NCBI RefSeq assembly: GCF_013912005.1
Contig: NZ_JACESB010000009.1
Coordinates: forward strand, 44,607 to 108,606
DNA length: 64,000 nucleotides
DNA from: Brevundimonas sp.
Lineage (GTDB): Bacteria > Pseudomonadota > Alphaproteobacteria > Caulobacterales > Caulobacteraceae
Direction: 5' to 3'
Positions 29,479 through 37,972 of the stretch are shown here, piece by piece (the first letter of the stretch is position 1; each line of letters opens with the position of its first letter). The notes beneath the pieces are model-generated. The model was given only the letters and a program-made list of their open reading frames with translations. It had not been told where the DNA came from and made no database searches. The translations under genes were made by a program, and so were the position numbers.

Positions 29479-30753
29479 ATGGCGGCGCATCAGCACATCC
29501 TGAGTCCCGGGATGGTCCAGCAGCTTCGGCGGCTCGCGATCTTCCTCGCCATGCTCATGAGCGGCGGGAGCCTGATCTTCCCGCGCGTCCCGCTTCTCAT
29601 CGCGATCCTCGGCCTCTGCTTCTTGATCAAGGGGCCGACCTTCGGCGTGCGTCGCGAACTGGGCTTCGTCGCCGTGGTCCTGATCGGCGTCTTCATCGTC
29701 GCCGTGGCCGGCGCCGACGGCTTCAACGCCATGGCCGTCGTCACCCGTTTCGCCAACTTCATCGCCGGGATCGCGCTGCTTTCGCTCTACCTCGACCAGC
29801 CGTCCGACACCCTGGCTCGGGACGTGCAGCCGATCTTCCGGTGGATGGGTCTCCAGATCATCGGCACCGTCCTGCTGGCGGCGCTGGTCCCCCAGGTATT
29901 CACGACCATCTCCATCGAGGACGCGAACTACCAAACCTTCCTGTACATCTTCACCTATCACAACCTTCTGGAAACAACTTCCCTTCTGGTTCGACCGGAC
30001 GGATTCTTCTTTGAGCCGGGCGTATTCCAGATCTATATGAACATATACCTGTTCATCGCCTTGTTCATGTTCAGGAGCCGTTACGACATCCCGCTGGCCC
30101 TTATCGGACTGGCGCTCCTGCAATCGACTACGGGCATCCTGATTACCTGCCTGCTGCTGGCGGCCGCCTATGCGCGCAGGTTCGGCGAGGCCCAGCATGC
30201 CGAGAAGTTCCTCGTCATGCTGGCTGCGCCGTTTCTGGCCATTCCGCTGATTTTCTTCGCCGCCCAGAACGTCAATGACAAGTTCAACGGCGAGATGCGG
30301 GGCTCCAGCTGGGCGCGGGAATATGATCTCCGCACCGGCCTCAACATCATCGCCGCCCATCCGCTGGTCGGGGTCGGGTTCGACAACGAGCGCTACAAGC
30401 GGGAGGCGGCGCGGCTCGGCTACGACCAGGGCGAGCTCGACTTCCGCTCGACGGTCGACCGCAGCAGCTCGAACGGCCTGGTCAGCCTTGTGGCGAGCAT
30501 CGGCATTCCGATGTCCATCCCCTTCCTGATCGCCCTGTTCCGGCAAAGGTTCTTCGGGCAGCGGCTGCTCTTCGGCGGCATCCTCGTGCTGTCGTTCCTC
30601 AGCGAGGCGATCATGCTGACGCCGTTCTTCCTGATGCTGATGTTCAGTGCGATGCTGGCCGTGAAGCGGCGGGCGCCGAACCGCGCCGCTCAAGGAGGGC
30701 GCCAGCAGGGCGACCGCAACGCGGTCGCCGCCGCAGGCCGAATGCCGGGCTGA
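29479..30753 (+). CDS. Wzy-like polysaccharide polymerase (O-antigen polymerase/ligase superfamily)
   Basis: This 424-aa inner-membrane protein has about ten hydrophobic segments and one large periplasmic loop in the C-terminal half. That loop contains IIAAHPLVGVGFDNERYK, the HPLxGxG motif of Wzy/WaaL proteins. Embedded between the rhamnose genes and the glycosyltransferases, it is the best candidate for the repeat-unit polymerase. Stretches around 29930-30130 look less GC-biased than the flanks, which is common for transferred polymerase genes. A second member of the superfamily lies at 55112-56491, so the assignment is not certain. Confidence 0.75.
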   Translation: MAAHQHILSPGMVQQLRRLAIFLAMLMSGGSLIFPRVPLLIAILGLCFLIKGPTFGVRRELGFVAVVLIGVFIVAVAGADGFNAMAVVTRFANFIAGIALLSLYLDQPSDTLARDVQPIFRWMGLQIIGTVLLAALVPQVFTTISIEDANYQTFLYIFTYHNLLETTSLLVRPDGFFFEPGVFQIYMNIYLFIALFMFRSRYDIPLALIGLALLQSTTGILITCLLLAAAYARRFGEAQHAEKFLVMLAAPFLAIPLIFFAAQNVNDKFNGEMRGSSWAREYDLRTGLNIIAAHPLVGVGFDNERYKREAARLGYDQGELDFRSTVDRSSSNGLVSLVASIGIPMSIPFLIALFRQRFFGQRLLFGGILVLSFLSEAIMLTPFFLMLMFSAMLAVKRRAPNRAAQGGRQQGDRNAVAAAGRMPG

Positions 30754-30757
30754 GCCG

Positions 30758-31366
30758 ATGATGCTTCACATCCGGCTCGCCAACGCGGTCAGGGCCCGCC
30801 TGTTCAGATTGTTTTTTGCGCGGAGTTTCGGCCGCTTCGGCCGGGGCTCGCTTGTCGTGGCGCCCGTCGGGATCGAAGGGCCGGGGCGGATCTTCATCGG
30901 CGACGATGTCTATGTCGCGCCGCAGTCCTATCTGGCCGCCACCCCTCACACCGGTGAAGATTCCTGCCGGCTCGAAGTCGGCGACGGGTGCCGGATCGGC
31001 CGCTTCAATCACATCTACGCCACCCGTCGGGTCGTCCTCCATCCACGGGTGCTCACGGCCAATGGCGTCTATATCGGCGACAACCTGCACGCCTTCGACA
31101 ACCCCCAGGTCCCGGTGATGGACCAGCCGGTCCGCCAGCTGAGAGACACCGAGATCGGCGAGGGCTCGTGGCTGGGCCACAACTCGTGCGTGATCGGAGC
31201 GACGATCGGCAAGGGATGCGTCATCGGGGCGAATGCTGTCGTCACCCGGGACATTCCCGACTACTCAGTCGCTGTCGGAGCCCCCGCGATCGTGATCCGC
31301 CGCCTCGACGGGCAGGCGGGGGTGTGGAGACCGACATTGCCGAACGGCGAGTTCCTGACCTCATGA
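30758..31366 (+). CDS. Hexapeptide-repeat acyltransferase
   Basis: A 202-aa left-handed beta-helix protein. Imperfect hexapeptide repeats run from about residue 40 (IFIGDDVYVAPQSYL) to the C-terminus (IGEGSWLGHNSCVIGATIG, GANAVVTRDIPDYS), the pattern of WcaF/maltose O-acetyltransferase relatives. It probably O-acetylates a sugar of the repeat unit. It starts 4 bp after the polymerase stop, and its own stop overlaps the start of the next glycosyltransferase gene. Two ATGs in tandem (30758, 30761) could both serve. Confidence 0.82.
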   Translation: MMLHIRLANAVRARLFRLFFARSFGRFGRGSLVVAPVGIEGPGRIFIGDDVYVAPQSYLAATPHTGEDSCRLEVGDGCRIGRFNHIYATRRVVLHPRVLTANGVYIGDNLHAFDNPQVPVMDQPVRQLRDTEIGEGSWLGHNSCVIGATIGKGCVIGANAVVTRDIPDYSVAVGAPAIVIRRLDGQAGVWRPTLPNGEFLTS

Positions 31367-32337
31367 ACATACTTCTTATCGCCCTCCACTATCACGACTA
31401 CACGGCGAATATCGCCGCCGAGCTCAGGAGCGCCGGCCACAGCGTCTCGGTTCACGACATCATGCCCCGCACCCTGGACATGAAGGCGCTTCGGCTGCTC
31501 GCGCCCGAGGTCTGGCAGAGCCGGCTCGACGCGCATCACCGGAAGGTCCTGGAGGCGGAGCGAGGCGCGACCTACGATCTCGTGCTGTTCATCCAGGCCC
31601 ACCAGATGTCCGCGGCGAACATGGCCGCCTTCCGGGAGGCCTTCGCGACCGCCCGCTTCAGTCTCTACAACTGGGACTCCATATCGAACCACGATTACCG
31701 GCCCCACCTCGACGCCTTCGACGACGTATTCACCTTCGATCCGGACGACGCGCGGGCCCACGGCCTCCACTATCTGCCGCTGTTCTGCAGCCGCGCCTTC
31801 CAGAACCTGCCGCGCCCGCCGGAAGGCACGCGCGCGGTCTACTTCGTCGGCAATATCGTCAACCCCGCCCGGTACGACATGATCGCCGCCTTCAGGTCCT
31901 ACTGCGAGGAAGCCGACATCCCCTTCCGCGCCTTCATGGCCTGCACACTGCCGGTGCGGCTGAAGATGCGACGTAGCGGCCGCAGACCCACCGGCCTGTC
32001 GTCCGGCTCGATCTCCCGCGAAGCCTTCATGAATATGGTGAGCGCCTCCACGGGGACGTTCGATTTCGCCAACCACCAGCAGTCAGGCTACACGATGAGG
32101 GTCTTCGAGAACCTCTGCGCAGGCAAGAAGATCATCACCAACAACCAACGCATCCGGCGCGAGCCGTTCTACTCGCCCGACCGCATCCATGTGTTCGAAG
32201 GCACGGACTTTTCAGGCGTGAAGGCCTTCCTCGAGACGCCGCTGCAGGCGCCCGACGAGACCTTCCCCGCGTACCACATCCAGACCTTCGTCAATCACAT
32301 CGTGGAAGGGCGCGGCCACTTCCTTCCGGCGCAATGA
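31363..32337 (+). CDS. Glycosyltransferase-like protein, CgeB/capsule type (paralogue 1)
   Basis: This 324-aa protein opens MNILLIALHYHDYTANIAAE. Its C-terminal third contains QSGYTMRVFENLCAGKKIIT, the motif of GT-B-fold proteins found in capsule and LPS clusters (often annotated CgeB-like or lipopolysaccharide biosynthesis protein). There is no membrane segment. The ATG overlaps the acyltransferase stop. The downstream gene encodes a related protein with the same C-terminal motif, with an overlapping stop/start. Donor and acceptor are unknown. Confidence 0.7.
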   Translation: MNILLIALHYHDYTANIAAELRSAGHSVSVHDIMPRTLDMKALRLLAPEVWQSRLDAHHRKVLEAERGATYDLVLFIQAHQMSAANMAAFREAFATARFSLYNWDSISNHDYRPHLDAFDDVFTFDPDDARAHGLHYLPLFCSRAFQNLPRPPEGTRAVYFVGNIVNPARYDMIAAFRSYCEEADIPFRAFMACTLPVRLKMRRSGRRPTGLSSGSISREAFMNMVSASTGTFDFANHQQSGYTMRVFENLCAGKKIITNNQRIRREPFYSPDRIHVFEGTDFSGVKAFLETPLQAPDETFPAYHIQTFVNHIVEGRGHFLPAQ

Positions 32338-33332
32338 CCATGGGCGCCAAGACCTGCCTTCTGATCATGCCGCTGCCGTTCTACGCGTTCGAGCGGGTCA
32401 TCTGCGACGAACTCAAGGCGCGTGGCTACGAGGTGACGCTGGCCAATGAGGAGTATCCCCACACGCCGCTTGGCCGCGTCATGGGGAAGCTGGACCTGCC
32501 CATCATCCGTTGGTGGACGCGACGGGTGTTCCGCCGCCGCTTCCTGAACGGCGGTCGCTGGACCCTCGTTATCATCATCAAGGGGCGTGGCGTCGGCCCC
32601 GAACTGGTCAAGGACCTGAAAGCCTCCGCCGACCGCGTCGTCGGTTATCATTTCGACGCCCTGTCCTACGACCGCGCCACCCGGCGCTGGGGCGCAAGCG
32701 TCGACCGGGTCTCGACCTTCGACTACCGCGACGCCCGCGACACTGGCTGGCCGGTGGTGGAGCTCTTTTCGGCCCAGCCGCCGCTCGAGCCCGCGCCACC
32801 CGTCCGGCACCGCCTCTCGGCGATCCAGCGCAACCACTCGGGCCGTCTCGCCTACCTTGACCGGGTCGTCTCGGCGCTGGGATCCGAGGAGACGTTTGTC
32901 TTCATCTTCGAGAAGGGCCCGCTGAGCCTGTTGCTGAACGCCATCCGGCAGCCGGCTCTGTACTGGAAGTGGCGCAAGTCGATCTCGTTCAAGCCACTGC
33001 CCTACGACCAGTACCTGGACGCCCTCGCATCCTCGGAGTTCACGCTCGACTACGCCCACCCTCTCCAGACGGGCGCCACGATGCGGTGCTTCGAAGCCAG
33101 GGCCATGGGCGTCAAGATCATCACCAACAATCCGCACACCCTGGAGAGCCCCTACTTCAGCGAGCAGAACGCCATCGTCTATCCGATGAACGGCGATCCC
33201 GATGCTCTCCGCGCGCGCGTCCGCGAGCTGGCCGGCGTCCGTCCCGCGCCCTCGCAGCGAACGCCCGCGCAGTTCGTCACGGAGCTCGTGGGAGACGATC
33301 TCTCGCGGTCGCCAGAGCCGAATGCGGGTTGA
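32334..33332 (+). CDS. Glycosyltransferase-like protein, CgeB/capsule type (paralogue 2)
   Basis: A 332-aa protein starting at the ATG that overlaps the previous stop (a second ATG lies two codons on). It shares fold and motif with its neighbour: QTGATMRCFEARAMGVKIIT near residue 245, preceded by YDQYLDALASSEFTLDY. The N-terminus (TCLLIMPLPFYAFERVICDE) differs. It is probably a cytoplasmic GT-B transferase for the polysaccharide. A gap of about 107 bp with no visible feature separates it from the oxidoreductase gene. Confidence 0.7.
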   Translation: MTMGAKTCLLIMPLPFYAFERVICDELKARGYEVTLANEEYPHTPLGRVMGKLDLPIIRWWTRRVFRRRFLNGGRWTLVIIIKGRGVGPELVKDLKASADRVVGYHFDALSYDRATRRWGASVDRVSTFDYRDARDTGWPVVELFSAQPPLEPAPPVRHRLSAIQRNHSGRLAYLDRVVSALGSEETFVFIFEKGPLSLLLNAIRQPALYWKWRKSISFKPLPYDQYLDALASSEFTLDYAHPLQTGATMRCFEARAMGVKIITNNPHTLESPYFSEQNAIVYPMNGDPDALRARVRELAGVRPAPSQRTPAQFVTELVGDDLSRSPEPNAG

Positions 33333-33439
33333 ACTTCGCTAGCGTGGCCGATAGGAGTGGCGCCGAACCGCGTCGCCGCCAACCTTAGCGTGCATGACTC
33401 GCGCCCCCAGCTTTATCAGACAGGTCGGTCTCGCAACCT

Positions 33440-34486
33440 ATGGCAGACAAATCACTCAAGGTCGGGGTCATTGGCGCCGGCCGGATGGGCGTCACGCATC
33501 ACTGCATCATCAACAGCCATCCGGACGTAGCCGTCGTGGCCATCGCGGACCCGTCGCCGCTGGTCACCATGATGATGTCGAAGTATGCCGGCGTCCGGGC
33601 CTACAAGGACTATCGCTCGCTGCTTGACAAGGAGCAGCTGGACGCGGTGCTGGTCTGCACGCCGCCGGCAGCCAACCACGACGTTCTCTCGGCCGTGGCA
33701 GACCTCAACATCCACGCGTTCGTCGAGAAGCCGTTCACCCTCTCCGCCGCCTCGGGCGCGGAGCTGGCCACGCGCTTCCAGGAGCGCGGCCTCGTCAATC
33801 AGGTCGGCTACACCAGCCGCTTCAACGACGCCCTGCACTCGGCGAAGCTGCTTCTCGATCAGGGGGTTATCGGCCGGGTCATCCGCTTCCGCAGCGAGAC
33901 CTTCTCCTCGGCCATCATCCGTGATCCGGGCGAGGACGGATGGCGCTCGACCCACGCCAACGGCGGCGGCGCCACCTACGAGATGGGCTCGCACGCCATC
34001 GACATGGTCAACTATCTGGTCGGCGCGCCGGACCGGGTGTCCGGAACCAGCCTGACCAAGGTCTGGTCCCGCAATGTCGAGGACATCGCCTCGGCCAGCT
34101 TCATCTACGATTCCGGTCTCTCGGGCTCCATCTACGTCAACTGGAGCGACCCGACCTATCGCAAGCCGACGACCCGGTTCGAGGTTTTCGGAAGCAAGGG
34201 CAAGCTGATCGCCGACTATCACGGCATCAAGCTCTACCTGAACGAGCCGAACGAGGCCCACGGGTTCGCCGCCGGCTGGAACCAGCGATACATCACCGAC
34301 CTGTTCACTCCCGCGCCCTTCTATCTGCGCGGGTTCGAATTCACCTCCCAGATGTACCATTTCGTCGACCATGTACTGAAGGGCGACCTCGCGACCCGCT
34401 GCACCTTCGCCGACGGCGTCGCCACCCTGAAGGTCATCGAACGGATGTTCAGCGACAACGAAGCAGACCACAGGGTTCGCGCCTGA
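33440..34486 (+). CDS. Gfo/Idh/MocA family sugar oxidoreductase
   Basis: The 348-aa protein has the Rossmann motif VGVIGAGRMGVTHH at the N-terminus, a CTPPAANHD loop, and the EKPF motif (Lys of the catalytic site) near residue 97, followed by a GGGATYEMGSHAIDMVNYL block. Members oxidise or reduce hydroxyls of nucleotide sugars with NAD(P). It starts a tightly overlapping run with an unrecognised protein and an epimerase, suggesting these three build a modified sugar. The substrate cannot be read from sequence. Confidence 0.86.
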   Translation: MADKSLKVGVIGAGRMGVTHHCIINSHPDVAVVAIADPSPLVTMMMSKYAGVRAYKDYRSLLDKEQLDAVLVCTPPAANHDVLSAVADLNIHAFVEKPFTLSAASGAELATRFQERGLVNQVGYTSRFNDALHSAKLLLDQGVIGRVIRFRSETFSSAIIRDPGEDGWRSTHANGGGATYEMGSHAIDMVNYLVGAPDRVSGTSLTKVWSRNVEDIASASFIYDSGLSGSIYVNWSDPTYRKPTTRFEVFGSKGKLIADYHGIKLYLNEPNEAHGFAAGWNQRYITDLFTPAPFYLRGFEFTSQMYHFVDHVLKGDLATRCTFADGVATLKVIERMFSDNEADHRVRA

Positions 34487-35367
34487 TGCCCCAGATCGAC
34501 CGCATTGTCTTTGGCGACAACCAGTTCTTCGGCATCAACCACATGTCGCTGGACAAGGCGCTGGCGCAGGCCGAGCGCTTCGCCGAGCTGGACTCCATCT
34601 TCGAGGTCTATGACGCCGCTTTCGACGCAGGCGTTCGCGCGGTTATGCTGAACAGCAACGCGCGGGCCGGCGAGATCTGCGACCGGTTCCGGGCCGACAA
34701 GGCCCGCTACGGGCAGATCGCCTGGTACCCGTCCATTCCATATCCCCACAAGTACGCGAACCTCGTCGCGGAGAAGGGGATGGTCGGGGCGCTCCAGTCG
34801 ATTCTGATGTCCGAAGGCTCGATGTCCGCACTCGGCAAGATCGCCAGCGGCAGCCTCGCCGTCATGTCGATGGACGCCGTCCGCATGATGAAGATGCTGG
34901 TTGACCAGGAGATGACGGCCTTCAAGGGCCTCGATGTCCGTGTGATCTTCCTGCAGAACATCGTGGTGGATCTGATGCTCGGCTTCGGCGTCGCCGAACC
35001 CTTCATCGAGTACTGCAATCACGTCCGGAAAAAGTACGGCGTCTATCCTGGCTTCATCACCCAGAACCTTCCCCTGCTTCGCCAGCGGCTGCAGGAGTGG
35101 GGCATCCACGATGTCGTGATCTGCGCGTCCATCAACAAGATTGGCTACGTGATGTCGCCGTCGCGCGCCGCCTACGACGAGGTCCTGGCGGAGAACGACG
35201 GGTCCGACTACGCCATCATGGCCATGGCCACGCTGGCCTCCGGCGCGATCCCGGCCCCGGAAGCCTACGAGTACATCAACAGCCTCAACATCCAGTCGGT
35301 AGTGTTTGGCGCCTCGTCCCGCGGAAACATCCAGCAGACCGTCAAACTGATCCGGAAGGAGGCGTAA
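34486..35367 (+). CDS. Uncharacterised protein in nucleotide-sugar operon
   Basis: I do not recognise this 293-aa protein with confidence. It opens MPQIDRIVFGDNQFFGINHM and has regularly spaced segments such as RAVMLNSNARAGEICDRF, WYPSIPYPHKYANLV, DVRVIFLQNIVVDL, DVVICASINKIGYVMSPS and NIQSVVFGASSRGNIQQTV. The alternation of hydrophobic strands and helices hints at a TIM-barrel, and the last segment resembles the end of aldo-keto reductases; this is weak inference. No membrane segment or signal is visible. It is coupled by 4-bp and 3-bp overlaps to the Gfo/Idh and epimerase genes, so it probably acts on the same sugar. Confidence 0.75.
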   Translation: MPQIDRIVFGDNQFFGINHMSLDKALAQAERFAELDSIFEVYDAAFDAGVRAVMLNSNARAGEICDRFRADKARYGQIAWYPSIPYPHKYANLVAEKGMVGALQSILMSEGSMSALGKIASGSLAVMSMDAVRMMKMLVDQEMTAFKGLDVRVIFLQNIVVDLMLGFGVAEPFIEYCNHVRKKYGVYPGFITQNLPLLRQRLQEWGIHDVVICASINKIGYVMSPSRAAYDEVLAENDGSDYAIMAMATLASGAIPAPEAYEYINSLNIQSVVFGASSRGNIQQTVKLIRKEA

Positions 35368-36497
35368 TGGCCAAAGTCCTGATCACCGGCGGCGCCGGCT
35401 TCATCGGTTCGAAACTCGCGCTCCACCTGGTGGCGCGCGGTCATGAACTCACCGTCCTCGACTGCCTCGCGGCCCAGGTCCATGGCGCGGACGGCGAGCA
35501 GTCCGACCTGTACCAGGCCATCGCCGGCAAGGTGCGCTTCCTCCGCGGGGACGTGACCAGTCGCGAGGACATGACCACGGCGCTCGCCGGTCAGGAGGTG
35601 GTGGTCCACCTCGCCGCAGAAACCGGCACCGGCCAGTCGATGTACCAGATCGACCACTACACGCGCGTCAACATCGGCGGCACCGCCCTGATGTTCGATA
35701 TCCTCGCCAACGCGCCGCATTCCGTGCGCCGCATCGTGGTCGCGTCGTCCCGCTCGGTCTACGGCGAGGGGCGCTACCGCTCCGAGACCATGGGCTACGT
35801 CTACCCCGAGCACCGCTCCGCGGAGGACATGCAGGCGGGGGACTTCGAGGTGAAGCATCCCGGCGCCGGCGCGCTGACGCTCGTGCCGACCGACGAGGAC
35901 TCGCGGCTGCACCCGTCCTCGCTCTACGGCATCACCAAGCAGGTGCAGGAGCAGATGGTGATGACCTTGGCGCCGACGCTCGGCATTGAGCCCGTCGCCT
36001 TCCGGTACCAGAACGTCTTTGGTCCGGGGCAGTCGCTGTCCAACCCCTACACCGGCATCCTGTCGATCTTCTCGAACCTCATCATGCAGGGGAAGCCGGT
36101 CAACATCTTCGAGGACGGCGAGGAAAGCCGCGACTTCGTCTTCGTCGACGACGTCGTGACGGCAACGGCGCTCGGGGTCGAGAAGCCCGAAGCCGCCGGC
36201 GGCGTCTTCAACGTCGGCTCGGGCGCCCCGGTGACGGTCAAGCAGGTCGTCGACGCCCTGTCGCGTCACCTCGGCATGCCGGTGCAGTCCACCGTGACCG
36301 GAAATTTCCGCCTCGGCGACATCCGCCACAACTACGCGGACATGACCCTGGCGACGGAGCGGCTCGGCTTCCGCCCGGCCTACGATTTCGAGCGCGGCAT
36401 CGCCGAGTTCTGCAAGTGGGTCCTGGCCTCGGGCCCGCGCGAAAGCGGCTACGAGAAGTCCCTCCTCGAAATGAGGGAAAAAGGGCTCATGAAGTAG
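35367..36497 (+). CDS. NAD-dependent epimerase/dehydratase
   Basis: A 376-aa extended SDR with ITGGAGFIGSKLALHL at the N-terminus, SSRSVYGEG and the catalytic YGITKQVQE (Tyr/Lys). It has a long insertion between the serine and tyrosine motifs (about residues 135-190), larger than in simple 4-epimerases. The ATG is embedded in the overlapping stop of the preceding gene (TAATG). It should epimerise or dehydrate a nucleotide sugar in the same route as the Gfo/Idh and the unknown protein. The flippase gene begins one base after its stop. Confidence 0.86.
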   Translation: MAKVLITGGAGFIGSKLALHLVARGHELTVLDCLAAQVHGADGEQSDLYQAIAGKVRFLRGDVTSREDMTTALAGQEVVVHLAAETGTGQSMYQIDHYTRVNIGGTALMFDILANAPHSVRRIVVASSRSVYGEGRYRSETMGYVYPEHRSAEDMQAGDFEVKHPGAGALTLVPTDEDSRLHPSSLYGITKQVQEQMVMTLAPTLGIEPVAFRYQNVFGPGQSLSNPYTGILSIFSNLIMQGKPVNIFEDGEESRDFVFVDDVVTATALGVEKPEAAGGVFNVGSGAPVTVKQVVDALSRHLGMPVQSTVTGNFRLGDIRHNYADMTLATERLGFRPAYDFERGIAEFCKWVLASGPRESGYEKSLLEMREKGLMK

Positions 36498-36498
36498 G

Positions 36499-37809
36499 AT
36501 GGGCACGAAGCCGCGCGGCGCGGACCGGCTCCGTTCGCTGCTGCGTCTGGCGGCGCATGAACGGTCGATGTTCGTCGCTGTGAGCCTGGGCGTGAATCTC
36601 GTCCTCGTCGGGCGCAGCTACGTGACGATGCAGGTGCTCGATTACCGCGACCTCGGGCTCGCGGGCGTCCTGCAGTCGATCGTCCTGCTGCTTGGCGTCA
36701 TGCAGTTCGGCTTTCTCAACGGCGGGTACCGGCTCCTGTGCTCGGCGCAGGACGCGGAAGCGCGGCGCATCAACGATCTGGTCTTCAGCTTCATCGGGAC
36801 CCTCGCCCTCGCGGCGGTGGTCATCACGCTGGCGGCGACTCCCCTGCTGCGGAGTCCTGACGTCATCCTGGTGACCTGGCTGGGGGTCGTCGGCGGGATC
36901 GCCACCCTCACCCGCACCTGGCTGATGAACCACATGATCGCGCGCGGCGAGCTCTCGCGGGTCAACCGGGTCAACCTGGTGTCGGCGGCGGGTTCGGTCG
37001 CAATGCTCGTCTTTATCCCGGTCGCCCCCCTGACTGCGTGCCTCGCCGCCGTGGTCGCCCAGCCGATCATCTTCGTGCTCGGCGCGATCGTGGCGGATCG
37101 GTCCATGATCCCGGGCAGGTTCGAGTTCTCACGGCCGCTCGTCCGGGACGTGATCCGGGCCGGCTTTGTCATGTTCCTCGTCGGCGTGTTCCTGCAGGTC
37201 AACTTCCAGTTCGAGCGCTGGTACGTCACCGGGCTGCTCGGCCTGGAGGCGATGGGCCACCTTTACCTCGCGACCCTCTTCATCACCCTGTTCCAGATGG
37301 TTCCGGTGTCCCTCGACCAGATCTTCCTGCCGCCCATCGTCCGGAGCGAAGCCGCCGGCGACGAGGCGGCGGTAAGGGGAGCCCTGCGTCAGTTCTTCCT
37401 TGTGGAACTGGCCTACTGCATCGCTGCGGGAGCGGCGGTCGGCCTCCTGGCCGAACCCACCCTGGGCGCGATCCTGCCGCAGTACGTGGGCGACCTGCGC
37501 TATGTGTACATTGTGCTTCCGGGCCTGCTGCTCATCACGCTGAGCGCGCCTTTCTCGATCATGTTCAACGTTCTGATCCGCTATCGCTTCTACTTTGCGG
37601 CGTACGGCGCGGGCACGTTGCTGACGGGTCTGGTCCTGCTGGCCGGCGCGTGGGCGGGCGGTGCCCTCAACCTCGATCACGTCATGCTGCTGCGCTCGGT
37701 CGTCTACGGGCTCATGGCGGTGGCGATCGTCGCCGGCTTCCACGCCATAACCGCCGATCGTCCCGGTCTGCGCTTCAGCATTGCGAGGCCCCAGCACCCC
37801 GTGGGCTGA
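36499..37809 (+). CDS. Wzx-like polysaccharide flippase
   Basis: The 436-aa protein is hydrophobic throughout, with about 12 predicted membrane segments in regular spacing and no large soluble domain, as in the MATE-like polysaccharide transporter (PST) family. Examples are FVAVSLGVNLVLVG and YVYIVLPGLLLITLSAPFS. It would flip the lipid-linked repeat unit to the periplasmic face. It is directly downstream of the sugar-modifying genes and upstream of the amidotransferase group. Confidence 0.8.
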   Translation: MGTKPRGADRLRSLLRLAAHERSMFVAVSLGVNLVLVGRSYVTMQVLDYRDLGLAGVLQSIVLLLGVMQFGFLNGGYRLLCSAQDAEARRINDLVFSFIGTLALAAVVITLAATPLLRSPDVILVTWLGVVGGIATLTRTWLMNHMIARGELSRVNRVNLVSAAGSVAMLVFIPVAPLTACLAAVVAQPIIFVLGAIVADRSMIPGRFEFSRPLVRDVIRAGFVMFLVGVFLQVNFQFERWYVTGLLGLEAMGHLYLATLFITLFQMVPVSLDQIFLPPIVRSEAAGDEAAVRGALRQFFLVELAYCIAAGAAVGLLAEPTLGAILPQYVGDLRYVYIVLPGLLLITLSAPFSIMFNVLIRYRFYFAAYGAGTLLTGLVLLAGAWAGGALNLDHVMLLRSVVYGLMAVAIVAGFHAITADRPGLRFSIARPQHPVG

Positions 37810-37813
37810 GTCA

Positions 37814-37842
37814 TTGAAAGCAGTACAACCGTGCGATTGTAT
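37814..37842 (+). promoter_or_regulatory. Possible promoter before the amidotransferase gene
   Basis: TTGAAA at 37814-37819, 17 bases, then TTGTAT at 37837-37842, in an AT-richer 160-base gap. An imperfect inverted repeat (GTACAA-N8-TTGTAT, 37823-37842) overlaps it and could be an operator. Box matches are modest. Confidence 0.3.
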
Positions 37843-37972
37843 GAACCAGTAAGATACGATACAGCCGGCCCGGGGTTTCTCCGAACGAACAATCGTCTAA
37901 CGCGCTCCGGCAGGTGTCTCTGACTGGGGTCGACGGACGACGTTGACGAGCCAGATAACTAGCGAGGTTTTG

